NCBI RefSeq assembly: GCF_011927945.1
Contig: NZ_JAATJM010000001.1
Span: forward strand, 186,001-250,000
Source of the DNA: Brevundimonas alba
Lineage (GTDB): Bacteria > Pseudomonadota > Alphaproteobacteria > Caulobacterales > Caulobacteraceae
Direction of reading: 5' to 3'
Length of the DNA: 64,000 bases
This document shows positions 1-8,755 of the stretch, piece after piece. The notes below the pieces were generated by a model, which ran no database searches, was not told the DNA's origin, and saw only the letters and a list, made by a program, of their open reading frames with translations. The translations under genes and the position numbers were made by a program. Every line of letters starts with the position of its first letter. Position 1 is the first letter of the stretch.

Positions 1-113
1 TGCCCACCCCCTGGAGCCAGCTTTGGCCAAGCCTCCTGTTGCAGCCGCTGGTGATCGGATGGATCGCCCTGATGATCGTCCGCAAGCGCTCGCGCCGGCT
101 GGTCCCCGCCTGA
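1..113 (+). CDS. C-terminal end of a membrane protein (partial)
   Basis: The frame starting at base 3 is open from the window edge to a TGA at 111-113. It encodes about 36 residues with a hydrophobic stretch (LLLQPLVIGWIALMIV) followed by a basic tail (RKRSRR), as in the last transmembrane helix and cytoplasmic end of an inner-membrane protein. The family cannot be named from this fragment. It overlaps the start of the downstream LytTR gene by about 55 bases if that gene begins at 59, so the two are probably co-transcribed. Confidence 0.55.
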   Translation, partial: PTPWSQLWPSLLLQPLVIGWIALMIVRKRSRRLVPA

Positions 114-940
114 AGCTCTCAACGACGGCGAGGGCCGTCTGGGCCTTCCTGATCTACAGCTATGTCGTCACCGTCCTGTCCGCGGCCTGGTTCGTGCGCC
201 GTGCCGCCGCCCTCGACGGCGGTGATCTGGATGTCGGCTCGTCCATCGCCTGGCAGGGCGCGATCTACGCCCTCTGGCTGCCCGCCGCGGGCGTGGTCTG
301 GCTGATCCAGCGGCTGTTCGGAACCGGGCTGAAGGCGCTGGCGGCTGCGACGGCGGCGGGCCTCGTCATCGTCCCGCTGGAAGCCGCCGCCTCCCTCGCC
401 ATCGACAGCCGGTTCAGGGGCGTGGACCTCGACTGGGAAGCCGGAATGCTGGGCCGCGCTCCCGTGGCCATCCTGATCTACACCGCCATCATCGCCTTCG
501 GCGCCGCCGCCGTTCACGCCCGCCGGGCCGAGGAAGCCCGCCGCCAGATCGCCCGGCTCGAGACCGCCCTCGCCGACGCCCGCGCCGTCGCCGACGAACC
601 CGCGGATCCGGCCGCCGAACGCCTGATGGTCTCCACCGGCTCGAAACAGGTCCCGGTCAGCCTCGCCGAGGTCGAATGGTTCGCCTCCGCCGGCAACTAT
701 GTCGTGGTTCACTGGGGTGAGCGCGAGGGCCTGGTCCGCGAAACCCTCAAGGCGCTGGAGGCGCGGCTCGACCCGCGCTTGTTCGCCCGCAGCCACCGGA
801 CGACGCTGGTCAACCTGTCCCGGGTCGCGACGGTCCAGCCCCTGTCCGACGGCTCCTGGCGTCTGACTCTCGACAGCGGAACCGAACTGGTCGTCAGCCG
901 CACCTTCCGCGACGACCTCCTCAAACGGCTGGGCCGCTAG
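59..940 (+). CDS. Membrane-anchored LytTR-domain transcriptional regulator
   Basis: The predicted 293-residue protein has four hydrophobic segments (roughly residues 26-46, 62-84, 92-115 and 135-155), a short Arg/Ala-rich helical linker, and a C-terminal LytTR DNA-binding domain at about 190-290. The domain is recognisable from VEWFASAGNYVVVH, the FARSHRTTLVNLSRV segment and the ELVVSRTFRDDL end. LytTR domains bind DNA through beta strands and usually sit behind receiver domains. Here the partner is a membrane domain, so direct sensing at the membrane is likely. ATG at 59 is preferred; a TTG at 23 is an in-frame alternative. The preceding membrane-protein fragment overlaps it and may be a functional partner. 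The signal sensed is unknown. Confidence 0.85.
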   Translation: MDRPDDRPQALAPAGPRLKLSTTARAVWAFLIYSYVVTVLSAAWFVRRAAALDGGDLDVGSSIAWQGAIYALWLPAAGVVWLIQRLFGTGLKALAAATAAGLVIVPLEAAASLAIDSRFRGVDLDWEAGMLGRAPVAILIYTAIIAFGAAAVHARRAEEARRQIARLETALADARAVADEPADPAAERLMVSTGSKQVPVSLAEVEWFASAGNYVVVHWGEREGLVRETLKALEARLDPRLFARSHRTTLVNLSRVATVQPLSDGSWRLTLDSGTELVVSRTFRDDLLKRLGR

Positions 941-941
941 C

Positions 942-2273
942 TCAGGCCAGCGTCTCCTGGAACCGCACCGGCCGCCCATGCGCCGTCCCGATCAGGTCGC
1001 CGTCCCGCATCACCACCCGGCCCCGCACGATGGTCGCCACGGCCTTGCCGGTCGCCTCGAAGCCGTCGAACGGGGTCCAGCCGGACCGGGTAGCCATGTC
1101 CTCGTGCCTGAGGACATGCTTCGCCTTCAGGTCGACGATGGTCAGGTCGCCGTCATACCCCTCCGCCATCCGTCCCTTGCCCGCGATGCCGAACACCCGG
1201 TTGGCGCCATGGCTCGTCAGGTCGATGAACCGGTCCAGCGTCAGCCGCCCGTTGGCCACGTGCGTCAGCATCACCGGCACCAGGGTCTGCACCCCCGGCA
1301 TGCCCGACGGCGAGGCCGGATAGGGCCGCGCCTTTTCCTCGAGCGTGTGCGGCGCGTGGTCCGAGCCCAGCACGTCCGCCACCCCCTGCTCGATGCCCCG
1401 CCACAGCCCGGCGATGTGGTAATTGTTGCGGATCGGCGGGTTCATCTGCGCCAGCCCCTTCAGCCGCTCATAGGCCTCGTCGCCGTCCAGCGTCAGGTGC
1501 TGCGGCGTCAGCTCCATGGTTGCCACATCCTTGTTCCCGGCCAGGAACTCGACCTCCTCGGCCGTGGTCACGTGCAGTACGTGAATCCGCGCGCCCGTCT
1601 CCCGCGCCAGCCGCACCAGCCGCCGCGTCGACATGATGGCGCTCTCGGCGTCGCGCACCTCGGGGTGGCTGGTCCAGTCGCCCGGCCGGGCCAGCGGCCG
1701 GCGATCCGCCAGCCGGTACTCGTCCTCGGAATGGAAGGTCGCCCGCCGCTTCACATGGCGCAGCACCTCCCGCACCCCGTCGTCGTCGGCGACCAGCAGG
1801 GTCCCCGTCGACGCCCCCATGAACACCTTGACCCCGCAGCACCCCGGCAGCCGCTCCAGCTCGCCAAGGAAGCGCGCGTTGCCGTGCGTCCCGCCGATGT
1901 AGAAGGCGTGATCGGTCCACATCCTGTCCCGCGCCCGGGCCAGCTTGTCGGCCAGCGTGTCCGGATCGGTCGTCGAGGGCTCTGTGTTCGGCATCTCGAA
2001 CACGGCGGTGACTCCGCCCAGCGCCGCCGCCCGTGACCCCGTCTCAAGATCCTCCTTCCACTCCAGCCCCGGCTCGCGGAAATGGACTTGGGTGTCGATC
2101 ACCCCCGGCAGGACCGTCAGGCCGGCCGCGTCCACCGTCTCGCCCGCGCTGGCCTGCGAAAGGTCGCCGATGAAGGCCACCTTGCCGTCGATCACGCCCA
2201 CGTCGGCCATGCCGCGTCCCGCGTGATTGGCCACCTCGCCGCCACGGACGATCAGGTCGTATGTCTGGGTCAT
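942..2273 (-). CDS. pyrC: Dihydroorotase-family amidohydrolase
   Basis: The 443-residue protein matches the class I dihydroorotase family, which cyclises carbamoyl aspartate to dihydroorotate in pyrimidine synthesis. Visible landmarks are HFREPG at 64-69, EMPNTEP near 94-100, the Lys of GVKVFMG at 150 (the usual carboxylated metal bridge), H182, IHVLH at 231-235 and GSDHAPH at 304-310 with the catalytic Asp at 306. One oddity stands out: the usual DxHxH metal motif reads DTQVH here (residues 60-64), so the first ligand His is Gln. From memory, alphaproteobacterial relatives share this change, and the protein could be a structural or altered-specificity paralogue. It lies just upstream of and collinear with nothing else pyrimidine-related; the GT9 gene precedes it by 9 bases on the same strand. 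Confidence 0.85.
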   Translation of the reverse strand: MTQTYDLIVRGGEVANHAGRGMADVGVIDGKVAFIGDLSQASAGETVDAAGLTVLPGVIDTQVHFREPGLEWKEDLETGSRAAALGGVTAVFEMPNTEPSTTDPDTLADKLARARDRMWTDHAFYIGGTHGNARFLGELERLPGCCGVKVFMGASTGTLLVADDDGVREVLRHVKRRATFHSEDEYRLADRRPLARPGDWTSHPEVRDAESAIMSTRRLVRLARETGARIHVLHVTTAEEVEFLAGNKDVATMELTPQHLTLDGDEAYERLKGLAQMNPPIRNNYHIAGLWRGIEQGVADVLGSDHAPHTLEEKARPYPASPSGMPGVQTLVPVMLTHVANGRLTLDRFIDLTSHGANRVFGIAGKGRMAEGYDGDLTIVDLKAKHVLRHEDMATRSGWTPFDGFEATGKAVATIVRGRVVMRDGDLIGTAHGRPVRFQETLA

Positions 2274-2282
2274 GGCCCGGCC

Positions 2283-3236
2283 CTATACGCGCTCGGCCAG
2301 CAGCTTGCGAGCGGCCTTCAGCACCCGGTCCGCCGGCAGGTCGTTCATGTGGAGAATGGCCTGGTCCAGCCTCGGATCGATCTTGCGGTACTCGTCGACC
2401 GAGCGCGGCCCGCGCACCGCGACCCCGCCCCAAGGCCCCCGCTCCACCTCGTCCGACGGCCCATAGGCCGCCACCACCGGCAGGCCCGACGCCACCGCCA
2501 GATCGGTCCACAGCGAGTCGCCGCCTACATAGAGGGCGCACCGGCTGACCGCCGCCACGATCTCCAGCGGCTTCAGCCGGCCCTGCAGTTCGACCGTGCG
2601 GTGTCTCGGCAGCGACAGCCGGATCGTGTGCGCCGCGTCCCGGTCCGTCTCGTCGCCGACCACCAGCACGCGCCCGCCCTCCAGCGGTCCGCCGTCGCCG
2701 ACCAGCGTCGAGGCCACCTTGGCGAACCGTTCCGCCGGCCAGCGCCGCCCCATCCATTCCGCGCCGGGCCCGACGGCGAGGATCGGGCCCTCTCCCGCCG
2801 GGATCAGCGCGTCGGCCGCCGCCTGCGTGGCCTCGGACACGAACAGCCGCGGCCCCGGAACCTCGTCCAGCTGCAGCACCCGCGCCGCCAGTTCAACGGC
2901 GTGCACCCCCGCCTCGCCCTCGCCGCGCACCGCCCGTTTCTGCCGCTTCAGCTTGCCGGACAGGGCGGAGCCGCGCATGTCGACGACCAGCCCCCACTTC
3001 GTCGCCCGCACCTGGTTCCACAGCCCGATCCAGTCGAGCCGGCTCTCCTTGTCCAGCACGATCAGCCGGTCGAGCCGGGGCGTGTCCGCGAACAGCGGTG
3101 CGCTGGCCGGCGATCCGACGATGGTGAAGCTCGCCTGCGGCATGGCCCCGACCAGATACGCCAGCACGCCCGACGACAGCACCGCGTCCTGCGTGCCCGC
3201 CTCGGCGATATACAGGATGGGGAAACGGCCTGTCAT
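2283..3236 (-). CDS. Glycosyltransferase family 9 (heptosyltransferase-like)
   Basis: The 317-residue protein has the two-lobed GT-B layout of ADP-heptose:LPS heptosyltransferases. An N-terminal lobe (residues 1-150) includes DRLIVLDK and VVDMRGSALSG. The C-terminal lobe has GPGAEWMGRRWPAERFA near 165-180 and YVGGDSLWTDLAVASGLPVVAAYGPS near 245-270, the nucleotide-sugar binding signature of GT9. This class adds a sugar to the LPS core on the cytoplasmic side of the inner membrane. It is on the minus strand, 9 bases upstream of the dihydroorotase gene, so the two are probably one transcript. The exact sugar and acceptor cannot be read from sequence. Other LPS genes sit near 28-33 kb and 48 kb. 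Confidence 0.85.
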   Translation of the reverse strand: MTGRFPILYIAEAGTQDAVLSSGVLAYLVGAMPQASFTIVGSPASAPLFADTPRLDRLIVLDKESRLDWIGLWNQVRATKWGLVVDMRGSALSGKLKRQKRAVRGEGEAGVHAVELAARVLQLDEVPGPRLFVSEATQAAADALIPAGEGPILAVGPGAEWMGRRWPAERFAKVASTLVGDGGPLEGGRVLVVGDETDRDAAHTIRLSLPRHRTVELQGRLKPLEIVAAVSRCALYVGGDSLWTDLAVASGLPVVAAYGPSDEVERGPWGGVAVRGPRSVDEYRKIDPRLDQAILHMNDLPADRVLKAARKLLAERV

Positions 3237-3319
3237 GATTGGACCGTATACGGATTCTCGCGTTCCATCAGTGCCTGCGGGGTGTGGTCCACAGGCGCGA
3301 GCAGCCCTATGTACGGCGT

Positions 3320-4132
3320 ATGACCACCCGCATCGCCCGCCTCGACAGCCGCGCCCTGATCCGGGTCGCCGGCCCCGACGCCCGGCCCTTCCTGCACAAT
3401 CTCCTGACCCAGGACGTCGAGACCCTGTCGGACGGCGAGCTCCGCTTCGGCGCCCTGCTCTCCCCGCCGGGGCGGTTGCTGTTCGATCTGTTCCTGTTCG
3501 GCGAGGCGGATGGCGTCCTGCTCGACGTCGCCGCCGACCGCCGCGAGGCGTTGGTGCAGCGCCTCTCGATGTACCGGCTGCGGGCGCAGGTCACCGTCGA
3601 GGCCGACGACCGCGCGGTGTTCGCCTCCTGGCCCGACGCTCCTACCGGGTTCACTGCCGATCCTCGGGCCTCCGACCTCGGGGGTCGCTGCTATGGCGAC
3701 ACAGTCCCTGCCGACGCGGCGGAGGCCGACTGGCAGGCGCACCGCCTCGCTGTGGGCGTGCCTGACCCGACCGCCGACGCTCCCTCCGACAAGACCTATC
3801 CGATCGAGGCCGATTTCGACCTGCTCAACGGAATCGACTTCCAGAAGGGCTGTTTCGTCGGTCAGGAAACCACCTCCCGCATGAAGCGTCGCGGCGCCAT
3901 CAAGACCCGCATGCTGCCCATCGCCTTCGAGGGCCGGCCTCCGCCCTTCGGCGCCGAGGTGCTGAACGGCGACCTCCGCGCCGGCGAGGTCCTGACCGGT
4001 CAGGACGGCGCGGCCATGGCCCTGCTCCGGCTGGACCGGCTGGACGGCGCCCTGACGGTCGATGGCCGCCCGGTCACAGTGCGCTTCCCGGACTGGACCG
4101 GCCTTCAGAACGAAAAACGCGCCCGGAGCTGA
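3320..4132 (+). CDS. ygfZ: YgfZ/GcvT-like folate-binding Fe-S cluster protein
   Basis: The 270-residue protein carries the YgfZ signature KGCFVGQE at residues 176-183, followed by TTSRMKRRG. The family resembles the T-protein of glycine cleavage, binds a folate and helps repair or assemble certain Fe-S enzymes. The conserved Cys of the motif is present at 178. The chosen ATG at 3320 gives the usual short N terminus (MTTRIARLDSRALIRV); an earlier in-frame ATG at 3239 would add 27 unlikely residues. It is divergent from the GT9 gene, with about 80 bases between starts. Its end converges with the small lipoprotein gene at 4167, with a hairpin terminator between. Confidence 0.88.
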   Translation: MTTRIARLDSRALIRVAGPDARPFLHNLLTQDVETLSDGELRFGALLSPPGRLLFDLFLFGEADGVLLDVAADRREALVQRLSMYRLRAQVTVEADDRAVFASWPDAPTGFTADPRASDLGGRCYGDTVPADAAEADWQAHRLAVGVPDPTADAPSDKTYPIEADFDLLNGIDFQKGCFVGQETTSRMKRRGAIKTRMLPIAFEGRPPPFGAEVLNGDLRAGEVLTGQDGAAMALLRLDRLDGALTVDGRPVTVRFPDWTGLQNEKRARS

Positions 4133-4144
4133 CCCCGGGCGCGT
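4117..4144 (-). terminator. Rho-independent terminator of the 4167 lipoprotein gene
   Basis: A perfect 10-bp stem (acgcgcccgg at 4117-4126 pairing with ccgggcgcgt at 4135-4144) closes an 8-base loop. Read on the minus strand the hairpin is followed by five T residues (4117-4113), so it should terminate the lipoprotein transcript. It overlaps the last codons of the convergent YgfZ gene. Confidence 0.7.
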
Positions 4145-4166
4145 CTCTGATCGGCTGATCCGTCGC

Positions 4167-4406
4167 TTAGTGGGCGGGGGTCTCGGCCGGCGTCTGCACG
4201 GCGGCGTCGACGTTCTCGGCCGCTTGGTTGGTCGCGGCGGCGGTGTTGTCGGCGGCGGCGTCGGCGTTGGCGGCGGTGTCGTCAGCCGCCGAGGCGACGG
4301 TTTCGCCGGCCGCGTCGGCGGTGGTGGCGGCCTTGTCTTCGGTCTGCTGCGAGCAGGCGGCCAGGGCGAGAGCCGTGGCGGCGACGGCGAGAATGGCGAT
4401 ACGCAT
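4167..4406 (-). CDS. Small Ala-rich lipoprotein
   Basis: The 79-residue product starts with a classical lipoprotein signal (MRIAILAVAATALALAAC) with the lipobox cysteine at 18. The mature part is short, very rich in Ala, Asp and Thr, and predicted to be unstructured or helical. A strong ribosome site (AAGGAGA) lies 7-8 bases before the ATG at 4404-4406. A hairpin with a T tract follows the stop. A second lipoprotein of the same style is at 55039-55260. No enzymatic domain is visible; a small outer-membrane or periplasmic lipoprotein is the best description. Confidence 0.75.
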   Translation of the reverse strand: MRIAILAVAATALALAACSQQTEDKAATTADAAGETVASAADDTAANADAAADNTAAATNQAAENVDAAVQTPAETPAH

Positions 4407-4547
4407 GGATAGATTCTCCTTGGGTGGAGGTCCCTTGTTCGCGCTAAGGCGCCGCTTGTCCAGCCTGTCGCCGCTCATCGGAGGCGCGGGGCGCCTTTGA
4501 CGTGTGCGGCGCAGCCCGCCATCGTTCAGGCCTCGCCGGAGTTCGTC

Positions 4548-5198
4548 ATGCCCCTCATCGACCTCAGCCACACAATCGAAGCCGGCATGGTCACTTACAA
4601 GGGCCTGCCCGCGCCGCTGGTCTGCGACCACCTCAGCCGCGAGGCTTCACGCGCCAACTATGACCCCGGCACGGAATTCCAGATCGGCCGGATCGAGATG
4701 GTCGGCAACACCGGCACCTATCTGGACACGCCCTTCCACCGCTATGCCGACGGCGAGGATCTCAGCGACGTCGGCCTTGAGCGGGTCGCCGCCCTGCCCG
4801 GCATCGTCATCCGCGCGGAGGGGCTTCAGGCGGTCGACCGCGACCGCTTCGAGGGCCTCGACCTGCGCGGCAGGGCTGTTCTGGTCCACACCGGCTGGGC
4901 CCGCCACTGGCGCACCGACGCCTATTTCGAGGATCACCCCTTCCTGAGCGAGGCCGTGGCCGCCTTCCTCGTCGAGGCGGGCGCCGCGCTGGTCGGCATC
5001 GATTCCCACAATATCGACGACACCCGCACCCGCGCCCGGCCGGCCCACACGCTGCTGCTCGGCGCGGGCACCCCGATCTGCGAGCACATGCGCGGGCTGG
5101 AACTCCTGCCCGACGACGGCTTCCGCTTCACGGCCGCGCCGCCGAAACTCAAGGCGTTCGGCACCTTCCCCGTGCGGGCTTTCGCCGAGATCGGCTGA
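4548..5198 (+). CDS. Cyclase-family (kynurenine formamidase-like) hydrolase
   Basis: The 216-residue protein belongs to the cyclase superfamily (PF04199), which includes the metal-dependent arylformamidase KynB. It opens with LIDLSHTIEAGMVTYKGLPAP, and has GTYLDTPFHRYADG near residues 62-75 and GIDSHNIDD near 150-160. The canonical metal motif HxGTHxDxPxH reads NTGTYLDTPFH here. The first His is replaced by Asn and the second by Tyr, so metal coordination must differ or be lost. The ATG at 4548 is preceded by CGGAG; a GTG-type start at 4497 would add an unlikely extension. The substrate is unknown, and no tryptophan-degradation genes are adjacent. Confidence 0.8.
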   Translation: MPLIDLSHTIEAGMVTYKGLPAPLVCDHLSREASRANYDPGTEFQIGRIEMVGNTGTYLDTPFHRYADGEDLSDVGLERVAALPGIVIRAEGLQAVDRDRFEGLDLRGRAVLVHTGWARHWRTDAYFEDHPFLSEAVAAFLVEAGAALVGIDSHNIDDTRTRARPAHTLLLGAGTPICEHMRGLELLPDDGFRFTAAPPKLKAFGTFPVRAFAEIG

Positions 5199-5279
5199 GC
5201 TCGCACGGAACACCCGGCCCCCGCCGCGGGTTAGCGCCCGGAACCGGACGCTTCCGCGTCCGCGTCAGGAGAGGGCTGC

Positions 5280-6581
5280 ATGCACACTGAGTACGAGTTC
5301 ATCGGATGGGAATCGCTCATCTACGACTGGGCCCCGCGCATACTGGGCGCGGTGGTCATCCTCATCGCCGCCTGGCTGGTCGGCAAGGCGGCCAAATGGG
5401 CGCTGGCGCGGCTGATCAACCGCATCCCGGGGGCCAGCAAGGCGAGCACAAGCGAGAATCCCAAACACAGCGTCGGCCACAGCATCGGTGATGTCGCCTT
5501 CTGGCTGATCCTGCTGTTCGGCGTCGTCGCCGCCCTCGGCGTCCTCAACCTCGGCCAGGTGGTCGAGCCGCTGAACTCCCTGCTGACCCAGGTCGCCTCC
5601 TTCATCCCGAATGTGCTCGGCGCGGTGCTGATATTCTTCATCGGCTTCATCGTCGCCACCCTGGCCCGGCGGGTCGTAGCCGCGGCGCTGGAAGCCGCCA
5701 ACGCCGACCGCTGGCTCGAAAAGGCCGGACTGTCCCGCGCCACCGGCTCGACGGGCGTCAGCAGCGCCGTCGCGACCCTCGTGTTCGTGCTGATCCTGAT
5801 CCCGATCACCATCGCGGCGCTGGAACAGCTCGGCATCGAGTCCCTGACGGTCCCCGCCGTCGCGGTGCTGTCCACGGTGCTTTCGGCCATTCCGAACGTG
5901 CTGGCCGCCGCCATCGTCCTCGCCGTCGGCTGGTTCATCGGCCGCTGGGTGGCGCAGCTGATCGAGCGGATCCTGCCCGCCACCGGCTTCGACCGCAGCA
6001 TGTCCGGCCTGACCTCGCTGGCCACCGGCAAGCCCTCGGCGGAGCCCGCGCCGGGCCCCGCGCCCTACGCCGGCGACGTCACCCCGGCCACGGCGCGCGC
6101 CCTCGGTCAGGAGGCCCGCGCGCCCCTGACTCCGTCGGGCGTCGTGGGCAAGATCGCGATGGCCGCGATCGTCGTCTTCACCGCGGTGGAAGCGGCGCGG
6201 CTGCTGCAGTTCGGCACCATCGCCATGACGCTGCAGGAGATCCTGAACCTCGCAGGCCACGTCATCGTCGGCGGCGTCATCATCACCGCCGGCGTGCTGA
6301 TCGCCGGCGTGCTGGCGCGGCTGATCAACAGCGGCACGGGCGGCGCCGACGGCTTCGCCTCGACGCTGGTGCGGTGGGCGACCATCGCCCTCGCCACGGC
6401 CATGGGTCTGCGCTTCATGGGCATCGCCGACGACGTGGTGCTGCTGGCGTTCGGCCTGATCCTCGGCGCCGCGGCGGTCGCGGCTGCGCTCGCCTTCGGC
6501 CTCGGTGGCCGCGAGGCGGCGGGCCAGATCGCCCGCAGCTGGGCTGACAAGGTGACCCGTCGGACACCGCCTACCGTTTAA
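5280..6581 (+). CDS. Mechanosensitive channel-type membrane protein with repeated TM helices
   Basis: The 433-residue protein contains several related hydrophobic modules, each with a long TM helix, a short Asn/Pro turn and a second helix: residues 18-50, 75-135, 155-225, 285-345 and 360-410. Repeats such as SFIPNVLGAVLIFFIGF and SAIPNVLAAAIVLAVGWF are typical of the conserved TM-helix repeat family (PF05552) related to MscS-type mechanosensitive channels. Such proteins are thought to vent osmolytes during hypo-osmotic shock. The canonical MscS beta domain is not evident, so gating by tension is inferred from family membership. AGGAGAGGG precedes the ATG at 5280. The gene appears monocistronic. 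Confidence 0.78.
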   Translation: MHTEYEFIGWESLIYDWAPRILGAVVILIAAWLVGKAAKWALARLINRIPGASKASTSENPKHSVGHSIGDVAFWLILLFGVVAALGVLNLGQVVEPLNSLLTQVASFIPNVLGAVLIFFIGFIVATLARRVVAAALEAANADRWLEKAGLSRATGSTGVSSAVATLVFVLILIPITIAALEQLGIESLTVPAVAVLSTVLSAIPNVLAAAIVLAVGWFIGRWVAQLIERILPATGFDRSMSGLTSLATGKPSAEPAPGPAPYAGDVTPATARALGQEARAPLTPSGVVGKIAMAAIVVFTAVEAARLLQFGTIAMTLQEILNLAGHVIVGGVIITAGVLIAGVLARLINSGTGGADGFASTLVRWATIALATAMGLRFMGIADDVVLLAFGLILGAAAVAAALAFGLGGREAAGQIARSWADKVTRRTPPTV

Positions 6582-6708
6582 TACCCGGAGCCTCCTGGAG
6601 CCCCGCTCCGGGAGGCGTCCACCCTCGGACCGCTTGTCGTCATCCACCGCCCCGTGGCGCCCGTATCTCCCTGCCGGATTGAACCGGTGAAGGCGAACGG
6701 GATCCGTC

Positions 6709-7446
6709 ATGGAAACTTCGGCGGCTCTCGCGGTCGTGGTCGGCGCGAACGGCGGCATAGGCAGGGCGTTGGCCACGGTGCTTGCCGACCAGGGACGGTA
6801 CGACCGGATCATCGGAGTCTCCCGAACCCGCCCGGCGGACTGGCCTCACAATCCGCTCTTCGACTTCGTCGCCGCTGACATCACGGACGAGGAACAGGTC
6901 GCCGCAGCCGCAGCCATGATCAGACAGCAGGGTAGCCCTGACCGGATCGTCGTCGCCACGGGCCTGCTTCACGGCCCGGGCGTATCGCCCGAGAAGACGT
7001 TCCGCACCCTCGACCCCGAGGCTCTCGTCGCGCTTTTCCGCATCAACGCCATCGCACCGGCGCTCGTCGCCAAGCATCTGCTCCCGCTCATGCCGCGCGA
7101 CCGTCTCAGCGTCTTTGCCGCGCTCTCGGCCCGCGTGGGCAGCATTTCCGACAACCGCCTCGGCGGCTGGTACGGCTATCGCGCCTCCAAGGCCGCGCTG
7201 AACATGCTGATCGCCACCCTGGCCGTCGAGCATCGCCGAAACCGGCCGCTCGGCGTCTGCGTCGCCCTCCACCCCGGCACTGTCGAGACCCCGCTCAGCG
7301 CGCCCTTCCGGCAGGGCGCATCGACGGCGGCGAAACGCCTGACCCCCGAGCAATCTGCGGGGGCGCTGGTCGATGTGATGGACCGGCTGCAGCCGGAGGA
7401 CAGCGGCGGCTTCTTCGCTTGGGATGGCCAACCAATCCCGTGGTGA
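6709..7446 (+). CDS. SDR-family oxidoreductase (CsgA/C-factor-like)
   Basis: The 245-residue protein is a classical short-chain dehydrogenase. A glycine-rich NAD(P)-binding motif GANGGIG occurs near residues 12-18. The NxA element (RINAIAP) follows near 110, the catalytic Ser lies in LSARVGS, and YGYRASK (about 161-167) supplies Tyr and Lys. The PGTVETPLSAPF segment after the active site and the lack of a helical cap resemble the C-factor/YciK-like subgroup. The substrate cannot be inferred. The gene lies 127 bases after the channel gene and 42 bases before tag, all on the plus strand. Confidence 0.85.
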   Translation: METSAALAVVVGANGGIGRALATVLADQGRYDRIIGVSRTRPADWPHNPLFDFVAADITDEEQVAAAAAMIRQQGSPDRIVVATGLLHGPGVSPEKTFRTLDPEALVALFRINAIAPALVAKHLLPLMPRDRLSVFAALSARVGSISDNRLGGWYGYRASKAALNMLIATLAVEHRRNRPLGVCVALHPGTVETPLSAPFRQGASTAAKRLTPEQSAGALVDVMDRLQPEDSGGFFAWDGQPIPW

Positions 7447-7488
7447 AAGCACCAGCCTTATCCCGGCGCAAACCAGCTACCTTGGGAC

Positions 7489-8076
7489 ATGGCCGACTCA
7501 CTTCACCGCTGCGCCTGGTGCGGCATTGATCCGCTCTATGTCGCCTATCATGACGCGGAGTGGGGCGTGCCGGAGTACGACGCCCGCGCCCTGTGGGAGA
7601 AGCTGGTGCTGGACGGCTTCCAGGCCGGTCTGGCGTGGATCACCATCCTGCGGAAGCGGGAGGGCATGCGCGACGCCTTCAATGGGTTCGATCCGGAGAA
7701 GGTCGCCCGCTATGGCGAGGCGGACATAGAGCGGCTGCTCGGAGACGCCCGCATCATCCGCTCCCGCGCCAAGATCAACAGCGCCATCAAGGGCGCCCGC
7801 ATCTGGCTGGAGATGCGCGAAAGCGGCGAAGACTTCAGCGAATGGCTCTGGTCCTTCGTCGGCGGCACCCCGATCCAGAACCAGTGGCCCGACAGCGGGG
7901 CCCGCCCGGTCGCCACGCCTGAATCAGAAGCCATGGCCAAGGCCTTGAAGAAGCGTGGCTTCACCTTCTGCGGCCCGGTGATTGTGTATGCCTTCATGCA
8001 GGCTGTGGGCATGGTCAACGATCACGGGATCGAGTGCTTCCGTCACCCGCAGGTTCGTGCGATGGCGGCCCGGTGA
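7489..8076 (+). CDS. tag: DNA-3-methyladenine glycosylase I
   Basis: The 195-residue protein matches Tag, the HhH-superfamily glycosylase that removes 3-methyladenine from DNA. Visible landmarks are CAWCG at 8-12, [22 protein letters not shown] substrate pocket residues ([12 protein letters not shown]), and C-terminal DHGIECFRH, where His and Cys complete the zinc site. The ATG at 7489 follows a CTACCTTG sequence. Its TGA stop shares bases with the GTG start of rnhB (GTGA at 8073-8076), so the two genes are translationally coupled. A second, unrelated alkyladenine glycosylase is encoded at 13422-13994. Confidence 0.93.
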   Translation: MADSLHRCAWCGIDPLYVAYHDAEWGVPEYDARALWEKLVLDGFQAGLAWITILRKREGMRDAFNGFDPEKVARYGEADIERLLGDARIIRSRAKINSAIKGARIWLEMRESGEDFSEWLWSFVGGTPIQNQWPDSGARPVATPESEAMAKALKKRGFTFCGPVIVYAFMQAVGMVNDHGIECFRHPQVRAMAAR

Positions 8077-8753
8077 AGACCCCGTCGAAGAAGCCTGCAA
8101 CGAAGAAGCCCGCCGCGAAAGCGCCGGCGAAGGCTGCGCGCGGCTTTCCCACGCTGGCGCTCGAAAGGGTGCTGATCCAGTCCTGCGGCGGTCTCGTCTG
8201 CGGGGTGGACGAGGCGGGGCGTGGCCCGTGGGCCGGTCCCGTGGCCGCCGGCGCGGTGATCCTGAACCCTGACGACCTGCCCGAGGGCATCGACGACTCC
8301 AAGGTCCTGACCGCCGAACGCCGGGAAACGCTGGAGGCCGAGATCAAGGCCCGCGCCGTCGCTTGGGGCGTCGGCTTCGCCTCGGTCGAGGAGATCGCGG
8401 AGCTGAACATCCTGCACGCGACCGGCCTGGCCATGTGCCGCGCCATCGAGGCGATGTCGGTGCAGCCGGTCGGCGCCCTGGTCGACGGCAACTACCGCTT
8501 CAAACTGCCCTGCGACGTCCAGACGGTGGTCGGCGGTGACGGTCTGTCGCTGTCGATCGCCGCGGCCTCCATCCTCGCCAAGACGGCGCGCGACCGGCTA
8601 ATGGTCGCCATGGACGAGGAGTATCCCGGGTACGGCTTCGCCTCGCACAAGGGCTACAACGCCCCGGTGCATCAGCAGGCGCTGAAGGACCTGGGTCCCT
8701 GCCCGGCGCACCGCCGCGGCTGGGCCCCGATCCGGGCGCTGCTGGAAGACTGA
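8073..8753 (+). CDS. rnhB: Ribonuclease HII
   Basis: The 226-residue protein has the RNase HII motif [15 protein letters not shown] (catalytic Asp and Glu at about 46-47) followed by [18 protein letters not shown] and [12 protein letters not shown], and ends with the [11 protein letters not shown] tail. It cleaves RNA in RNA-DNA hybrids and removes misincorporated ribonucleotides. The GTG at 8073 is chosen because it overlaps the tag stop in a 4-base GTGA. An N-terminal extension of about 24 Lys/Ala/Pro-rich residues is unusual for the family and might aid nucleic-acid binding. Pairing with tag places two DNA-maintenance enzymes in one transcript. Confidence 0.92.
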   Translation: MKTPSKKPATKKPAAKAPAKAARGFPTLALERVLIQSCGGLVCGVDEAGRGPWAGPVAAGAVILNPDDLPEGIDDSKVLTAERRETLEAEIKARAVAWGVGFASVEEIAELNILHATGLAMCRAIEAMSVQPVGALVDGNYRFKLPCDVQTVVGGDGLSLSIAAASILAKTARDRLMVAMDEEYPGYGFASHKGYNAPVHQQALKDLGPCPAHRRGWAPIRALLED

Positions 8754-8755
8754 TC

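Noticed and set aside
4062..4500. Plus-strand Gly/Val-rich ORFs opposite the small lipoprotein
   Set aside because: They are antisense to the Ala/Asp-rich lipoprotein, which has a lipobox, ribosome site and terminator.
6584..6612. Hairpin cccggagc/gctccggg after the mechanosensitive channel gene as a terminator
   Set aside because: The stem is 8 bp with a long loop and no T tract, so termination is not supported.
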